NCBI GenBank assembly: GCA_028583405.1
Contig: JAPTMU010000285.1
Location: 62,001 to 126,000, forward strand
Length of the DNA stretch: 64,000 nucleotides
Source of the DNA: Pogonophryne albipinna
Lineage: Eukaryota; Chordata; Actinopteri; Perciformes; Artedidraconidae
Direction of reading: 5' to 3'
Part shown: piece by piece, positions 1 to 10,404 of the stretch
Layout of the letters: each line of letters opens with the position of its first letter
Numbering within the stretch: position 1 is the first letter of the stretch
Notes under the pieces: generated by a model
The model's input: only the letters and a program-made list of their open reading frames with translations
Told to the model about the DNA's origin: nothing
Databases searched by the model: none
Program-made: the position numbers and the translations under genes

Positions 1-170
1 AGGGCCTAGATGAGGGCCTAGATGAGGGCCTAGATGAGGGCCCAGATGAGGGCCTAGATGAGGGCCCAGATGAGGGCCTAGATGAGGGCCCAGATGAGGG
101 CCTAGATGAGGGCCTAGATGAGGGCCCAGTTGAGGGCCTAGATGAGGGCCCAGATGAGGGCCTAGATGAG
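1..170. repeat. 12-bp GC-rich minisatellite (truncated by window start)
   Basis: Tandem 12-bp units GAGGGCCTAGAT and GAGGGCCCAGAT alternate irregularly, with one GAGGGCCCAGTT variant. The same array, including the GTT variant near its end, recurs at about 4242-4485. Both arrays run into the same unique flank (GATTACTTTAAAACAGTC). The units read through as an acidic Glu-Gly-Leu-Asp repeat, but nothing suggests translation. Confidence 0.95.
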
Positions 171-235
171 GATTACTTTAAAACAGTCCCAAATAATACA
201 TGTTCACTTCAATACAGTTCAAGATAATACCTGTT
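171..235 (-). repeat. Terminal segment of family-A (LTR-like) repeat
   Basis: This segment matches the ends of the family-A copies near 4141-4230, 4486-4588 and 26291-26394. It is the right-hand (plus-strand) end of a copy whose body lies outside the window. The last bases differ slightly from the other copies. Confidence 0.75.
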
Positions 236-508
236 TACTTTAAAACTAACAATGAAGACATTAAAGATGAATACTTGATTCAAAAATACATATATTATTA
301 AATTAACTAAACAAATTGTGAACAAAATTAACATTGCTTTTTATTTAAATTAAATAAATAATATTTCACATCAAAAGAAACAACAGTGTTTTAACAAATC
401 ATATTAAATAATGTGATGACAGAACTGTAAACAGAATAGCTGAAACTTTAACAAAATAAAGAGTAACTCAGTTTCCTCTAATCATTAACCCATGTTTGTA
501 TCATGTAG
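236..508. other. AT-rich stretch, no gene seen
   Basis: AT-rich sequence with several poly-A-like and TAAATAAATA stretches. I see no coding potential, RNA gene or clear repeat boundary. Confidence 0.5.
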
Positions 509-739
509 TTAACTCCGTGTGTTGCTGCTAGCATACATAACACCTGACGTGGAAACGTTACTCGTGGATGGGGCGACAGGGCTGCTAGAAAGACAGTCGA
601 ACCCGGTGCATTCCTCCGTCTGGATGTGGAGCACTTTTGATAAATGTTTAGACAAATTGCTCGTGTTACCGCCCTGACATGCTAAACTCTCTAGGCAACG
701 AGCATCGTCCACCTCAAGACGGGTAACATGTAACCACAC
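509..739 (-). pseudogene. BED-type zinc-finger fragment of a hAT transposase
   Basis: The minus-strand frame contains the run GGNTSNLSKHLSKVLHIQ. This resembles the second half of BED fingers in ZBED1/ZBED4-like hAT transposases, where a Gly-Gly-Asn-Thr-Ser-Asn-Leu segment leads into the two zinc-binding histidines. The upstream Cys pair and the downstream catalytic domain are not in frame, so this is a remnant. It lies next to a different BED-finger fragment at 927-1181, which suggests two independent hAT relics. The assignment rests on motif recall only. Confidence 0.45.
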
Positions 740-926
740 CTTGGAGCGCTTCTCTCCGCCATCCCCGCCGTGTGTTGCTGCATGGAGCAGCCGTGTGTGT
801 AAACTGCCACGCCCCCTCGCACACAGACGGGGGAGAGAGATCTCGTCTCGATTGGAATGGTCGAAAATACACCGACCATAGACGCATTTGTTTGTCTTTT
901 TGCATGTTAGAAATGAGTTGGCGACA

Positions 927-1181
927 CTAAGACTGCGAGATAATGTTTGTGTAGCAATAATACATGACCTTTCTCAACTCGCTACTCGGAGGGAAGTCGC
1001 TGTCATATGCCTTGTGAACACTCCGATAATGCCTCTCCACGTTACCTTTCTTTGGCAGAGCGACGCTTGCTTTACAAATAAGGCAAATAACCTTTGAATG
1101 TGACATCACAACAAAATATTCTTCCTCCCATTCTGGGTGGAAGTGGTTTGTCTTTAGCTTCTTGCTCGGTCCCGCACTCAT
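927..1181 (-). pseudogene. BED-finger N-terminus of a hAT-like transposase
   Basis: The 84-residue minus-strand frame begins with MSAGPSKK. It has the zinc-finger pattern C-L-I-C (around residue 33) followed by GNVERHYRSVH, the C-x2-C...H-x4-H arrangement of BED fingers in hAT transposases and their domesticated relatives (GTF2IRD2-like, ZBED5-like). After SSELRKV the frame leaves recognisable sequence and stops. No catalytic RNase-H-like domain follows, so this is a truncated 5' piece. The family is recognised from the finger and the length is far below a full transposase of about 600 residues. Confidence 0.6.
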
Positions 1182-1232
1182 TTTGTTGTTTGTCTCTTTA
1201 ACTTAATTTGAGTTTTCCCGGCACTTGACTGA

Positions 1233-2102
1233 TTTTGTATCGCTTTGCATTCTGGGTTAACAGACTGGAAAGCGATAGGTCGCTTTTTCTGTCAATCAAG
1301 TAAACTCCTGAATGAAGTGACAGGGAGGCCAAGGGAGGAGGGGTCAAAACCTGTCTATTTGAACGGAGCTGGATTTTTTTTTATGAATGACTCGCGATCT
1401 CCCAGCATTGCCCCGCGGCCGACGTACTGGGCACCTCTGCTCTAAAGCTTTTACATGTATTTAAAAAGGCACTTGCTAACGAGTGACAAAATGAGATCAA
1501 TAAACATCATCATGCAAAACACGAGTCAGCCTTTAGCTTAGCGGTGTTGATGTGAAGTCACACAACCGTTTAACATTAACAATGCACTTCTGGTGATTGG
1601 ATTTACACTTCAACTAACATTTGAGATTCTCCTGCTGAAAGTTGTTTGCAAGTATCAGACGTATTAACTTGCGTGTCGGTCTACAATGTACGTCTTCACC
1701 GCACCACTCACAGCAGCTCTCCATGACAGCAGAGTTGTTGATGGAGTTCATGCCAAACATTCAGAAATCATGTTATAAGAGTACAACAAAATCTGCTTTT
1801 ATGACCAGTTTGTCATGTAATTTTTAATAGCAAATACAAGAATTACAATCTTGTGATTAACGTAATGTCTTAATTGATCGACAACACTAGTATATAACTA
1901 GAGAATGCAATTCCTGAAGAAATTGCTAGTGGGAATGCTTTATGCTGAAATATAATGTGTACAAAGAAAGTGAAGAATCATGAATATTTGGTTGACAACA
2001 CTAGTATATAAATACATATTAATTCAGGAGTTTACTTGATTGACAGAAAAAGCGACCTATCGCTTTCCAGTCTGTTAACCCAGAATGCAAAGCGATACAA
2101 AA
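1233..2102. mobile_element. Foldback element with 81-bp perfect inverted arms
   Basis: Positions 1233-1313 are the reverse complement of 2022-2102, with no mismatch that I can find over 81 bp. A 708-bp loop lies between them. The loop carries no coding region. It repeats a GACAACACTAGTATATA block at about 1880 and 1992. The long arms and short non-coding core fit a foldback or MITE-like element, or an inverted duplication made at a break. I could not identify a target duplication. Confidence 0.8.
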
Positions 2103-2463
2103 GTGAAGTGAAGGGTCCATCTTCGATCGCCGGGGTGTCGGCGTGGAGTGGACACGCTAGTAACAGGTACGTTACTGAGAAAAAATCCAACCTTGCCGTT
2201 AGTCCGAAAGGAAAAAAGGCGACGGTGTAGATTTTACTCTTTAAAGAATATTAACTGGTGTGTTAATACCTTTTTTTTTAAATCTCTGTCTCCTCTGGTG
2301 TGAGAGAGAAAAGAGAACATCCTCTTTACCGTGGTGTCGGTGTGGAGGGAAGAACAAACTAGCAACAGGTATGTTACTAGCTTGAAGAAAAAATCAAACC
2401 TTACCGTTATTTCGACAGAAAGAAACGGCGAGGCAGACAATATTAACTGGCATGTTAATATTG
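2103..2463. repeat. Imperfect tandem duplication of about 135-160 bp
   Basis: The block at about 2128-2262 (GGTGTCGGCGTGGAG, then CTAGTAACAGGTA, then ATATTAACTGGTGTG) is repeated imperfectly at about 2333-2460 (GGTGTCGGTGTGGAG, then CTAGCAACAGGTA, then ATATTAACTGGCATG). Neither copy contains a recognisable gene. Confidence 0.7.
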
Positions 2464-2654
2464 CTCAGTCTTCTTGCAAAGCAAAAAAGTAACCGGCAAG
2501 CGCCCGTCGACCGAATGTTAGCTTTGGGTTCAGTCTGTGGACCGTTAAGCTAGCCCGGTTACTGATAAGTCGAGATGTGCTCTGAAGCGAGAAGAGGTGT
2601 TTGAATGATGGTGCGTCGTAGCGCAAGCTACTTAAAGGGTGGGTGGATTCCCTG

Positions 2655-2830
2655 ACGTTGACGTCAAGATCACCAGCCAATCAGGATTGGCGTAATGAGA
2701 TTGATGCTTCTGAGGCATACGCGTTGAGGCGCATCCCATAGTGAGACATCGAACGGAGTGTTATGAATGAGAACTCTGTACTCAAACCGGAAGTACTCGG
2801 CCGCACACCCAGCCGCCGGAAGTTGATAGA
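2655..2830 (+). promoter_or_regulatory. Candidate TATA-less promoter (CRE, CCAAT, two ETS sites)
   Basis: The stretch holds a palindromic CRE (TGACGTCA, 2659-2666), a CCAAT box (2677-2681) and two identical CCGGAAGT ETS/GABP-type sites at 2787-2794 and 2816-2823, all within 165 bp. Such clusters are typical of housekeeping-type vertebrate promoters. A splice donor follows 120 bp later. Promoter function is inferred from motif spacing; there is no direct evidence of transcription. Confidence 0.4.
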
Positions 2831-2948
2831 CGCCATCTTGTGCACAGAGCCAGTTGCAGTACCGCCTGGACAAGCTGAAAGAAGCTAATTGGGATTTTTC
2901 AAATTATATAGGGGAACAAATTAATGAGCTTCAGACCAAGAACAACAC
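2831..2948 (+). other. Possible first exon ending in a consensus splice donor
   Basis: Just after the ETS sites one frame stays open from about 2830 and reads QLQYRLDKLKEANWDFSN..., a hydrophilic and possibly helical stretch. It ends exactly at a strong donor (GTAAGTA at 2949). That frame has no ATG, so the coding start would have to be elsewhere; a short ATG frame begins at 2925. I do not recognise the protein. Downstream is filled with repeats, so any second exon is not visible nearby. Confidence 0.3.
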
Positions 2949-3033
2949 GTAAGTACCAAGGATGAAGACATTTGGAAATATATACCAATATATAAATGTT
3001 GGAATTATTACAATTGATTTATTCCTGAAGGAC

Positions 3034-3310
3034 TTAAAGGTGGGGTAGGTAAGTTTGAGAAACCGGCTCGAGATACACTTGTTGTTATATTGCATGGAAT
3101 GCTCTTAACATCCCGATAGCAATGAATATCTGAAGTGCTTTGACAAAAAATACATAAAAAACGTCATCTGTGGAAGCCGTGGCGCTGTAAAAAGCACGAC
3201 CAATCATTTTAGCCGGCCCGGCTAAAATGACTGGATGGCCTACCTGCCTGTCAGCCTTCCATCTGTGCACAAACTGATCTCGTGCCCTCATTGGTCATGT
3301 GCGCGTTGTT
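3034..3310 (+). mobile_element. MITE family B, copy 1 (interrupted)
   Basis: It begins with TTAAAGGTGGGGTAGGTAAG, the terminal repeat of the complete copy at 5061-5340, and follows that copy through CCATCTGTGCAC and CATTGGTCATGTGCGCG. It is then cut by the family-A element that starts at about 3311. The right terminal repeat is missing. Confidence 0.75.
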
Positions 3311-3879
3311 GGAACAAACACAGTAGTGGTGGCTTAAAGCCCACCTCTGCTCCGCGCCGTTCGTTAGATGAGCCTGGTCAGATTTAATAAGAGAAGGAGT
3401 TCAAAACACCGGCATAAAAGTTATAACAATAATCTGATTTTAATGGTAAAAAACACAATACGAAATACAGAGTGCCCTGTAACAGAGCACTCCGGACTCC
3501 CAGCTCTACTGCCGTGCGATACAGGTATCGGGACCAGCCAGTCAGAAACAGGGGGCCTTTTGCATGAATAAACAACAGTATATATGGACATATTTGGGGC
3601 GGAGATGTGGGTCGGCTCTTCCGTCCCATTTTACTCCTAAGTGAAGCGTGAGAGCCTCGGAACTAGGCAAGGTCAGAATCACTTTTTATCTTCCACCTAA
3701 CTTCACTCCTTTAATTTCTCAAGGAAGATTTCACACAAACTATTCTTTCCCAAAACAATCAAACATTGTACACAGATATTGGTATCAAACATTGTACACA
3801 CAGATATTGGTATCAAACATTGTACACAGAGATATTGGTGCTTGAGATTATATTGGCCCCAGGAAGAACCTTGAAAAGA

Positions 3880-4033
<154 letters not shown>

Positions 4034-4241
4034 ATATCTGGGTCAGTGAGTGTATGTGTGTGTGCTGATGAGAGGAGGGGTAAGTGTGTGTGGCAGGGTA
4101 TCTGGGTCATGGAGTGTAGGTAAGAAGGTTTATATATATAGGATTACTTTAAAACAGTCCCAAATAATACATGTTCACTTCAATACAGTTCAAGATAATA
4201 CCTGTTTACTTTAATACAGTTTAGAACTATATCTGTTTGCT

Positions 4242-4485
4242 TGAGGGCCCAGATGAGGGCCTAGATGAGGGCCCAGATGAGGGCCTAGATGAGGGCCTAG
4301 ATGAGGGCCTAGATGAGGGCCCAGATGAGGGCCTAGATGAGGGCCTAGATGAGGGCCCAGATGAGGGCCTAGATGAGGGCCCAGATGAGGGCCTAGATGA
4401 GGGCCCAGATGAGGGCCTAGATGAGGGCCTAGATGAGGGCCCAGTTGAGGGCCTAGATGAGGGCCCAGATGAGGGCCTAGATGAG
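4242..4485. repeat. 12-bp minisatellite inside family-A repeat
   Basis: About 20 units of GAGGGCCTAGAT/GAGGGCCCAGAT, with the same unit order toward its right end as the array at the start of the window. It is absent from the 25.6-kb family-A copy. Confidence 0.95.
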
Positions 4486-4823
4486 GATTACTTTAAAACA
4501 GTCCCAAATAATACATGTTCACTTCAATACAGTTCAAGATAATACCTGTTTACTTTAATACAGTTTAGAACAATATCTGTTTGCTTTAGTATGTAACTAT
4601 GTATTTTTCTACGTTTAACGTTAGCCAGTAGATGGTGGCAGCGGAACGTAATGATTAACGTTACCGACCTTTTTTATGTCATGTCAAGAGTTGGATGTCA
4701 ACGCCACTCAACGCAAACAAGTGTGACAAGCAAGCATTCACTCATCTTTTCAAATATTCAGTTACAAAGCTAGTAGCAAGCTAAGTTAACATTACATAGC
4801 TGATGCTGAGCTAAACATGTTTG

Positions 4824-5039
4824 CTAACCGTCCATATGCGTTAATGTGACTGACCTCTCCGGGTGAGTTTTCAAGTGCCTGATGGAATTTGACGTTGTTG
4901 CACCAGCATCCTTGATTTTAATATTGCAGACTTTGCAGTGTGCGCTCCTTTTGTTGGTGCCGCCGGCGTTTTGTTCGAAGTTTTTATAGTTGAACCTAAT
5001 TACAAGCGGTACAGCTGCAGGTGTGCCGCCGGTCGCCAT
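4824..5039 (-). pseudogene. BED zinc-finger N-terminus of a hAT-like transposase
   Basis: The 71-residue minus-strand frame starts MATGGTPAAVPLVIRF and contains AHCKVCNIKIKD followed by NSIRHLKTHPER. This gives a C-x2-C and H-x4-H BED-type finger. Only the finger is present; no transposase core follows before the stop. The frame starts 22 bp from the adjacent MITE, so the rest was probably lost before or during that insertion. It is distinct in sequence from the two BED remnants in the first kilobase. Confidence 0.55.
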
Positions 5040-5060
5040 GGTGTTACCATGATGTTAATG

Positions 5061-5340
5061 TTAAAGGTGGGGTAGGTAAGTTTGAGAAACCGGCTCGAGA
5101 TACACTTTTTGTTATATTCCATGGAATGCTCTTAACATAGCTAAAATAACTGGATGGCCTACCTGCCTGTCAGCCTCCCATCGGGGCACAAACTTATCTC
5201 GTGCCCTCATTGGCCATGTGCGCGTTCGTGTGTGTTGGAGGAGGGGCTCTGTGAGGAAGTGGCAGATTTTCTCCGGTTGTGTATTTTAAAATTCTAGCGA
5301 TCTTGAGCCGGTTTCTCAAACTTACCTACCCCACCTTTAA
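5061..5340. mobile_element. Complete 280-bp MITE (family B), TTAA-bounded
   Basis: The ends are inverted repeats of about 41 bp with one mismatch, beginning TTAAAGGTGGGGTAGG and ending CCTACCCCACCTTTAA. If TTAA is the target duplication, this is a non-autonomous piggyBac-type MITE; a TA duplication is also possible. No ORF. Related partial copies lie at 3034-3310 and about 19582-19925. Confidence 0.85.
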
Positions 5341-5713
5341 TACGCCAAAAATAGAAAACACAATGATTGTTCACGAGTCCCAAAACACGAGTCCAAGTCG
5401 AGTCCGAAGTCTTTTGAGCAGGAGTCCAAGTCAAGTCTGAAGTCTCTGTGTGTGCGACTTAAGTGCGACTCGAGTACGAGTCACAAACTCGAGTCCCCAT
5501 CTCTGGATACCAGCACACACACATATTCTTTTCAAGGTTCTTTCTGGCCCCCACCCCCCATGTTGCCTGTGCTGTATGATGCAAACTCTTTGGTTAAAAC
5601 TAATTGGCCATCGGAATGTGTGGAGGAAGTCTCCCAAGGGGGGTGGTCACATTCCACAGCTCCCCCCCCCCCCTCCTGTGATCTCCCAACCCCCAGTCTG
5701 TAGGTTTGTGTTC
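5341..5713. other. Non-coding; short GAGTC-rich repeats
   Basis: Positions 5370-5510 are rich in diverged GAGTCCAAGTC and CGAGTC words, a simple dispersed repeat. The remainder has a C-rich run (about 5663-5674) and no supported gene. Confidence 0.6.
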
Positions 5714-5721
5714 ACATATTT

Positions 5722-6315
5722 CAGTGTTAATTTTGGCAGCTGTTTTTGATTTAGTCTTAAGACGAAAATGGTTATTAGTCACATTTTAGTCATTCCTATC
5801 CTTCGTAGTTTTAGTCGACGAAAACTCAAAACGTGTTAGTCTAGTTTTAGTCGACAAAAACTCAAAACGTGTTAGTCGATGAAAAATTACATTTTAGTCA
5901 ACTTTTAGTCAAAATGTGTCTCTATACTCTCTGAACGCTCCGTCCCCGGCAGATCTCTGTGTCCGCTGCAGCATGTCTGTTAGGCCCCGCCCCCCGCACA
6001 CAGAGAGACACAGGGAGATCGCTCTTCTGGAGTGAAGAGAGCGGAAATAATGATATTGCAAGTTAGAAACGTAAAATGCATTTTGACAGACAAGATGGAC
6101 ACTTGGGGAAAATATGCTACATTTTGAATGTCCGATAGTCCACCATTAACACCTTAGTCCGTCTTGTCTCATCAACGAAAACTAAATATACATTTCGTCA
6201 TAGTTTTCGTTATCAAGAATCTATTTTTAGCTCGTCATCGTCTTGTCTTAGTCATGTAAAAAAGGTTGTTGACGAACATTTTTCGTCATAGTTTTCGTTG
6301 ACGAAATTAACACTG
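5722..6315. mobile_element. Non-autonomous hAT MITE with 8-bp target duplication
   Basis: The left end is CAGTGTTAATTTTGGCAG and the right end, reverse complemented, is CAGTGTTAATTTCGTCAACG. Both are hAT-like termini. The flanks ACATATTT (5714-5721) and GCATATTT (6316-6323) agree at 7 of 8 positions, the duplication length expected for hAT. The interior contains many TTTTAGTCGACGAAAACT-type subterminal repeats and no ORF. Confidence 0.85.
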
Positions 6316-6323
6316 GCATATTT

Positions 6324-6715
6324 AAACTGTCGCACTTTCTGTTGCTTCTATCGCGCATTGCCGGTATGAAAGGGTCTGTGCCGGAAATATCAAACATTTA
6401 ATAAAAGTGAAAAACAATGAACAAGACTTAACGTATTCATCATAATTAATTATATTTATTTCGTTTGGATGTAGGATTTTTGACTTTGTTTAGAGCAGTG
6501 ATCTTCTCTGCAGCAGAGAGCTAAGCGCTGTCAGACCAGACCTAACCCTGAAAAGTATTATCATCTGAAATTAATCATTATGTTATTAATATTAAATACA
6601 TATAAGTATTTTTACAACTTGTATTTAGAAATACTCTGTTGTAATTATTGATGCATAAATGTGTTCATCCATTCAATGTGGCATCTGATATAATGGGGTT
6701 AATGTATGATATTAC
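6324..6715. other. AT-rich intervening DNA, no gene seen
   Basis: Low-complexity AT-rich sequence between the hAT MITE and the piggyBac element. No coding or RNA feature is supported. Confidence 0.5.
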
Positions 6716-7424
6716 TTAACCTCTTAAGCCCTGAGCCTGTTTTTCAGGTTTCAGGCTCGAAAATGCTATGCCCAAAACAAATGACTATAACTTAACTTCT
6801 AAAAGGGTTATATGAATAATCTCTTTTATCAAAGCAAGGTTACATCTGTGAGTTGGATGTAGAAGTGTCAGAATGTATATAGATGTTTCTGTGTCAGAGT
6901 AAATTCAGATGGAACATAGTAAAAAAAGGTAAATTCTTACCTTCGCCTAAAAAAAACCCATTACTTATAGTGAAAACCACCCTTGAATGATGGGATGGTA
7001 GACTAAAAGCTTTAGGAATCCAAAGTATAACATATAGTAAGTACCCTGTATCAAGATTGAGGCAAAACAAGTGAAATTTGACCTTTTTAGAGAGGTTTAG
7101 CAAAAGAAAGTCCAGGCGTACTGACCTTTGGGCACATTTTGGCACATTTGGATACCATCAGTGCCATTTGACCTTTTTCAGGTACCATACTGTAAGAATA
7201 ATTTTATTATCACTATAGGTAATCATTCCATCCAAATACAAGTGTTTTTATAAAAAAATAATCATTATTTTTTTTATTTATGTAAATGGTGTGTGTGTGT
7301 GTCCGTGTGTTTGCCACAGTCCTTACATGTTTATCACCCGACTAACACTTATAGGAAGGTTAACTTGCATAATAAAAATTAGGAAACATAGGATAAATGT
7401 GTCTCCAACATGAGCAGATTTATT

Positions 7425-7806
7425 TCAAAAACAACACGCACAAGTATAATAACACCACAAGCATTTTTTCAACACTCGCAAAAAAGATAAAAAAAGAAAA
7501 AATTGTTTGTTGTGCCACCTGAGTTCTTCCTCTGTCGTTCTGGAAGAGGAAGGCCCACCTCGGCCACGCTTCCTGGGATTTACAGCTTTTTTCGATGCTT
7601 TCCCTTTTCTTTTGCTGGGCAGCTCAAATGATGATTCAGAATCAGAAGATGCAGTCCGAGTTTGTACTGGTGCAGAGGTCCGGCGGCGTAGCTTGGATGT
7701 TGATGGTTCTGGGGCAACTATATGCTGATCTGATGCACGTCGTAGCTCAGATGAGGCAGATGTTGATGGCTTTGATCCAGAAGCCATTTGATACTCGTCT
7801 TCATCA
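7425..7806 (-). pseudogene. piggyBac transposase, exon 2 (3' truncated)
   Basis: It starts after a TTTTCACAG acceptor (CAG at 7807-7809) and continues the exon-1 frame with DEDEYQ. A Ser/Arg/Lys-rich disordered segment follows, with a basic RKRGRGG patch that could be a nuclear-localisation signal. Sequence recognisable as piggyBac ends at about EEELRWHNK, where the conserved domain should begin. The frame then runs through unrelated sequence to a stop at 7425. The Asp triad and the C-terminal Cys-rich finger are absent. Confidence 0.65.
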
Positions 7807-7938
7807 CTGTGAAAACAAATGTGGAAAAAACAAATCGATTACCTCACTGGCTTATTCTTTCAAAAATGTAACTCAAATCAGAAATAATTCCTCGTGTGTG
7901 AATTCCTCGTGTGTGAAAAAACAGTATATATATATATA

Positions 7939-8004
7939 TTTTGTGACTATAACACGGCAGTATATATATATATATATATATACTGCCGTGTTATAGTCAC
8001 AAAA
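7939..8004. repeat. 66-bp perfect palindrome with (TA)n centre
   Basis: TTTTGTGACTATAACACGGC... at 7939 is the exact reverse complement of the sequence ending at 8004, with a TATATA centre. It lies in the intron of the piggyBac relic. One arm, with about 130 bp of flank, is repeated imperfectly at about 8178-8320. Confidence 0.85.
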
Positions 8005-8379
8005 TACAATTAATCTATTGATAGGTGTTCACCAACAAGATCTTCCAATTGTTTCCGTTTCTCACAGCACAATGTCTGTAGAACTACAAAAGAGCATCCA
8101 TTTGGCGTGTGTGAAATAACAGTATACACACTATATATATATATAGACAGGGTTGATATATACACAATACAGCTTTATTTATATACTGCCGTGTTATAGT
8201 CACGAAATACAAATAATCTATTTATAGTGTTCACAAACACCATTGATTTAGTTTCTCACGGAAGATAACGCTACAACAACAAAGCGGCGTCCATTTTGTA
8301 TTTTGCGAGTGTGGAATTACTATAGTATAGATTACACCCAATAACACAACTAATAGATACAAACGGAGAGAGTACATAC

Positions 8380-8504
8380 CTTTCCTGAAGTTCATAATCA
8401 GGGTCTGATTGTGGCCGAAGTAGATCCTCATCTTCTGACGGAGAGTCAGCGAACACCATTTCAACGGCGTCTTCAAGCTTAGACAGCCTCTTTCTGGATG
8501 CCAT
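8380..8504 (-). pseudogene. piggyBac transposase, exon 1
   Basis: This exon encodes 41 codons from an ATG (MASRKRLSKLEDAVEMVF), then an acidic stretch with the SDPDYE motif seen in N-termini of piggyBac-family transposases. It ends at a consensus donor, AAAG|GTATGT. The two leftover bases join the first base of the next exon (acceptor at 7806) to make one codon and keep the frame. The exon itself is unbroken; the gene is called a pseudogene because its 3' catalytic part is gone. Confidence 0.7.
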
Positions 8505-8576
8505 TATTTGCTCGAATAAGTCCTAAAAGCAAATAAATCCTTAACCTTCTAATATGATGTTCTGTTGCCTGCTGTT

Positions 8577-8705
8577 GTCTCTGTTCGCTGGCTGTGTTCG
8601 CTGTGTTGTCGCTTCGCTGTGTTCGCTGTGTTGTCGCTTCGCTGTGTTCGCTGTGTTGTCGCTTCGCTGTGTTCGCTGTGTTGTCGCTCCGCTGTGTTCG
8701 TTGCT
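8577..8705. repeat. 25-bp minisatellite upstream of piggyBac exon 1
   Basis: About four and a half units of a 25-bp motif beginning GCTGTGTTCGCTGTG and ending TTGTCGCTTC. It sits about 75 bp 5' of the minus-strand transposase start, so it lies in the element's 5' leader or promoter. Confidence 0.85.
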
Positions 8706-9496
8706 GCTGTGCTGGAGCGGTTGTGCGTAAAGCAGCCGCTGCTGGCATTATTCATACTACGCAGGATCCTATCTCTGGAACCCATTGGTCGATTTGGGTG
8801 ATTGACACCTTTTTTGAAACTTTAGAGCCAATAGAATCGAGGGGGAGTTAGTGAATCCCGCTTTACACTTACGTCAAGGAGAGAGGGACTTGCGTAAACA
8901 GCACGTGAGACAGCAGTAGCCCCGGACTGCAAAACTTTATACCTACTCTGCGGCCATGAATGTAATGATGGATTATCAGCAACAATTCTAAAGTGACTAA
9001 GAGACGTTGGATTAACCTTGAGCAGCGTTTTTATTCCCTTGAACACGACTTTTGATCACAAAACAGCAACGGTAAGACATAATTATTATTATGGTTTAGA
9101 ACACTGTTGTTGTTTTCTTGCTCTGTTCTGGCTGCTAGCTCAGTGAGTTTGTGTCCTACAGTGATGATACTTATATCAAAATAATCTGTGGAGTATCAGC
9201 TTTCAGCTGATATGTAGTTTGTGCAGAACATATTAAGTTTTAAAGATCGTTTTTGCTAGTTAGCACCGGAAGTAGCATCAGCCTGTTTTCACTAAGGGCT
9301 AATGCTAACGCTTCTTGTGAGACTTGTGTTTTGTTTCGGTAAAAATGGCTCATATCGTTAGGTTGCTGAGTTTTTTTCCGTTATTTGAGTATAAGACATT
9401 CATAGGTTTTTAAATATTAAGAAGTCCCCAGACGCTGTCTCCTGCAGTGACGCGTTTTCCCCCCCGGTATCGGGGGGGCCGGGCTTAAGAGGTTAA

Positions 9497-10200
9497 TAAT
9501 ACAATACATTATAATATATGATAATTACATTTTAGTTTTATTCATTTCTTATTACATAGTTTCTCATTATTATTATTTTTATCGCTCATCTTATTTTTGA
9601 TTTTATTAATCTGTGTAAATCTGTGCTGTCCTGTTTTTCACTCTCACCCTGTTGCTGTTTGAACTACTGAATTTCCCCACGGGATTAATAAAGGTCCATC
9701 TTATCTTATCTTAATGTATAAATTGATTTACTTCAATCTACTGTACTGTGTAAAAACACCCCAACAATATTACAACAAATATACTGCATAAAGCAAACTA
9801 TATACTTGATTTGATCTAAAACTGATGTTTTTTCATTATAGTAGCTTGTGAAAACCATACAGTAACAAATAAGTGATTAAATGCTACAGTATTCAGCAAA
9901 CACAACTGCAGAGCTGCAAACATTGCAAACAGACTAAGTTCTACAACACCCAGTTGTCTTTGTGTATTTTGTGAATGAAGCGCCATCTCATGGTTAAATC
10001 CTGTAATTGAACAAATGGAGAAATTCGGCAACGCCCTCTAGCAATTTGGCAACACCCCCAGCCACTGGGATCCGCTGGGCTTTTGACTGGGACACACCCA
10101 TGTGAGTCCTATCTCGAGTGCTACATCTGTAGGCCTCCTATATAACCTGTCTGAGCCAATATAAAACAATCAGCCAAATAACTTTTCAATACATTATTGA
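9497..10200 (+). other. Non-coding region with a LINE 3' tail
   Basis: Around 9630-9715 the sequence GAATTTCCCCACGGGATTAA, then TAAAGG and repeated CTTAT words, matches the usual 3' end of fish non-LTR retrotransposons. The rest is AT-rich with no supported gene. Confidence 0.6.
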
Positions 10201-10404
10201 TTACTATTTTTGAGGTACTTTTAGGTTGGCAGTGAACATAAGTCAGAGGTAAATGGTGTACTTTTGCTCCACTACATGTATTTAATACCTTTAGTTAAAA
10301 CATATCATATATATTATTCTGAAATGGACCAATCTGCACAATCACTACTTTTACTGTCTTTCACTATATTTTGATGATAATACTTTTCTACTTATACTTG
10401 AGGA

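Larger units (their letters stand above)
6720..9492 (-). mobile_element. piggyBac element, internally deleted, TTAA flanks
   Basis: The ends are a 12-bp inverted repeat (CCTCTTAAGCCC, and GGGCTTAAGAGG at the right). Each is flanked directly by TTAA (6716-6719 and 9493-9496), the piggyBac target duplication. Just inside the right end is a C-run/G-run palindrome (CCCCCCGGTATCGGGGGG). The interior keeps the first two transposase exons on the minus strand, but the region that should carry the catalytic DDD core is missing, so the element cannot supply its own transposase. Confidence 0.9.

Noticed and set aside
4237..4542. 101-codon acidic Glu-Gly-Leu-Asp frame
   Set aside because: It is wholly explained by the 12-bp minisatellite inside a transposon-like repeat.
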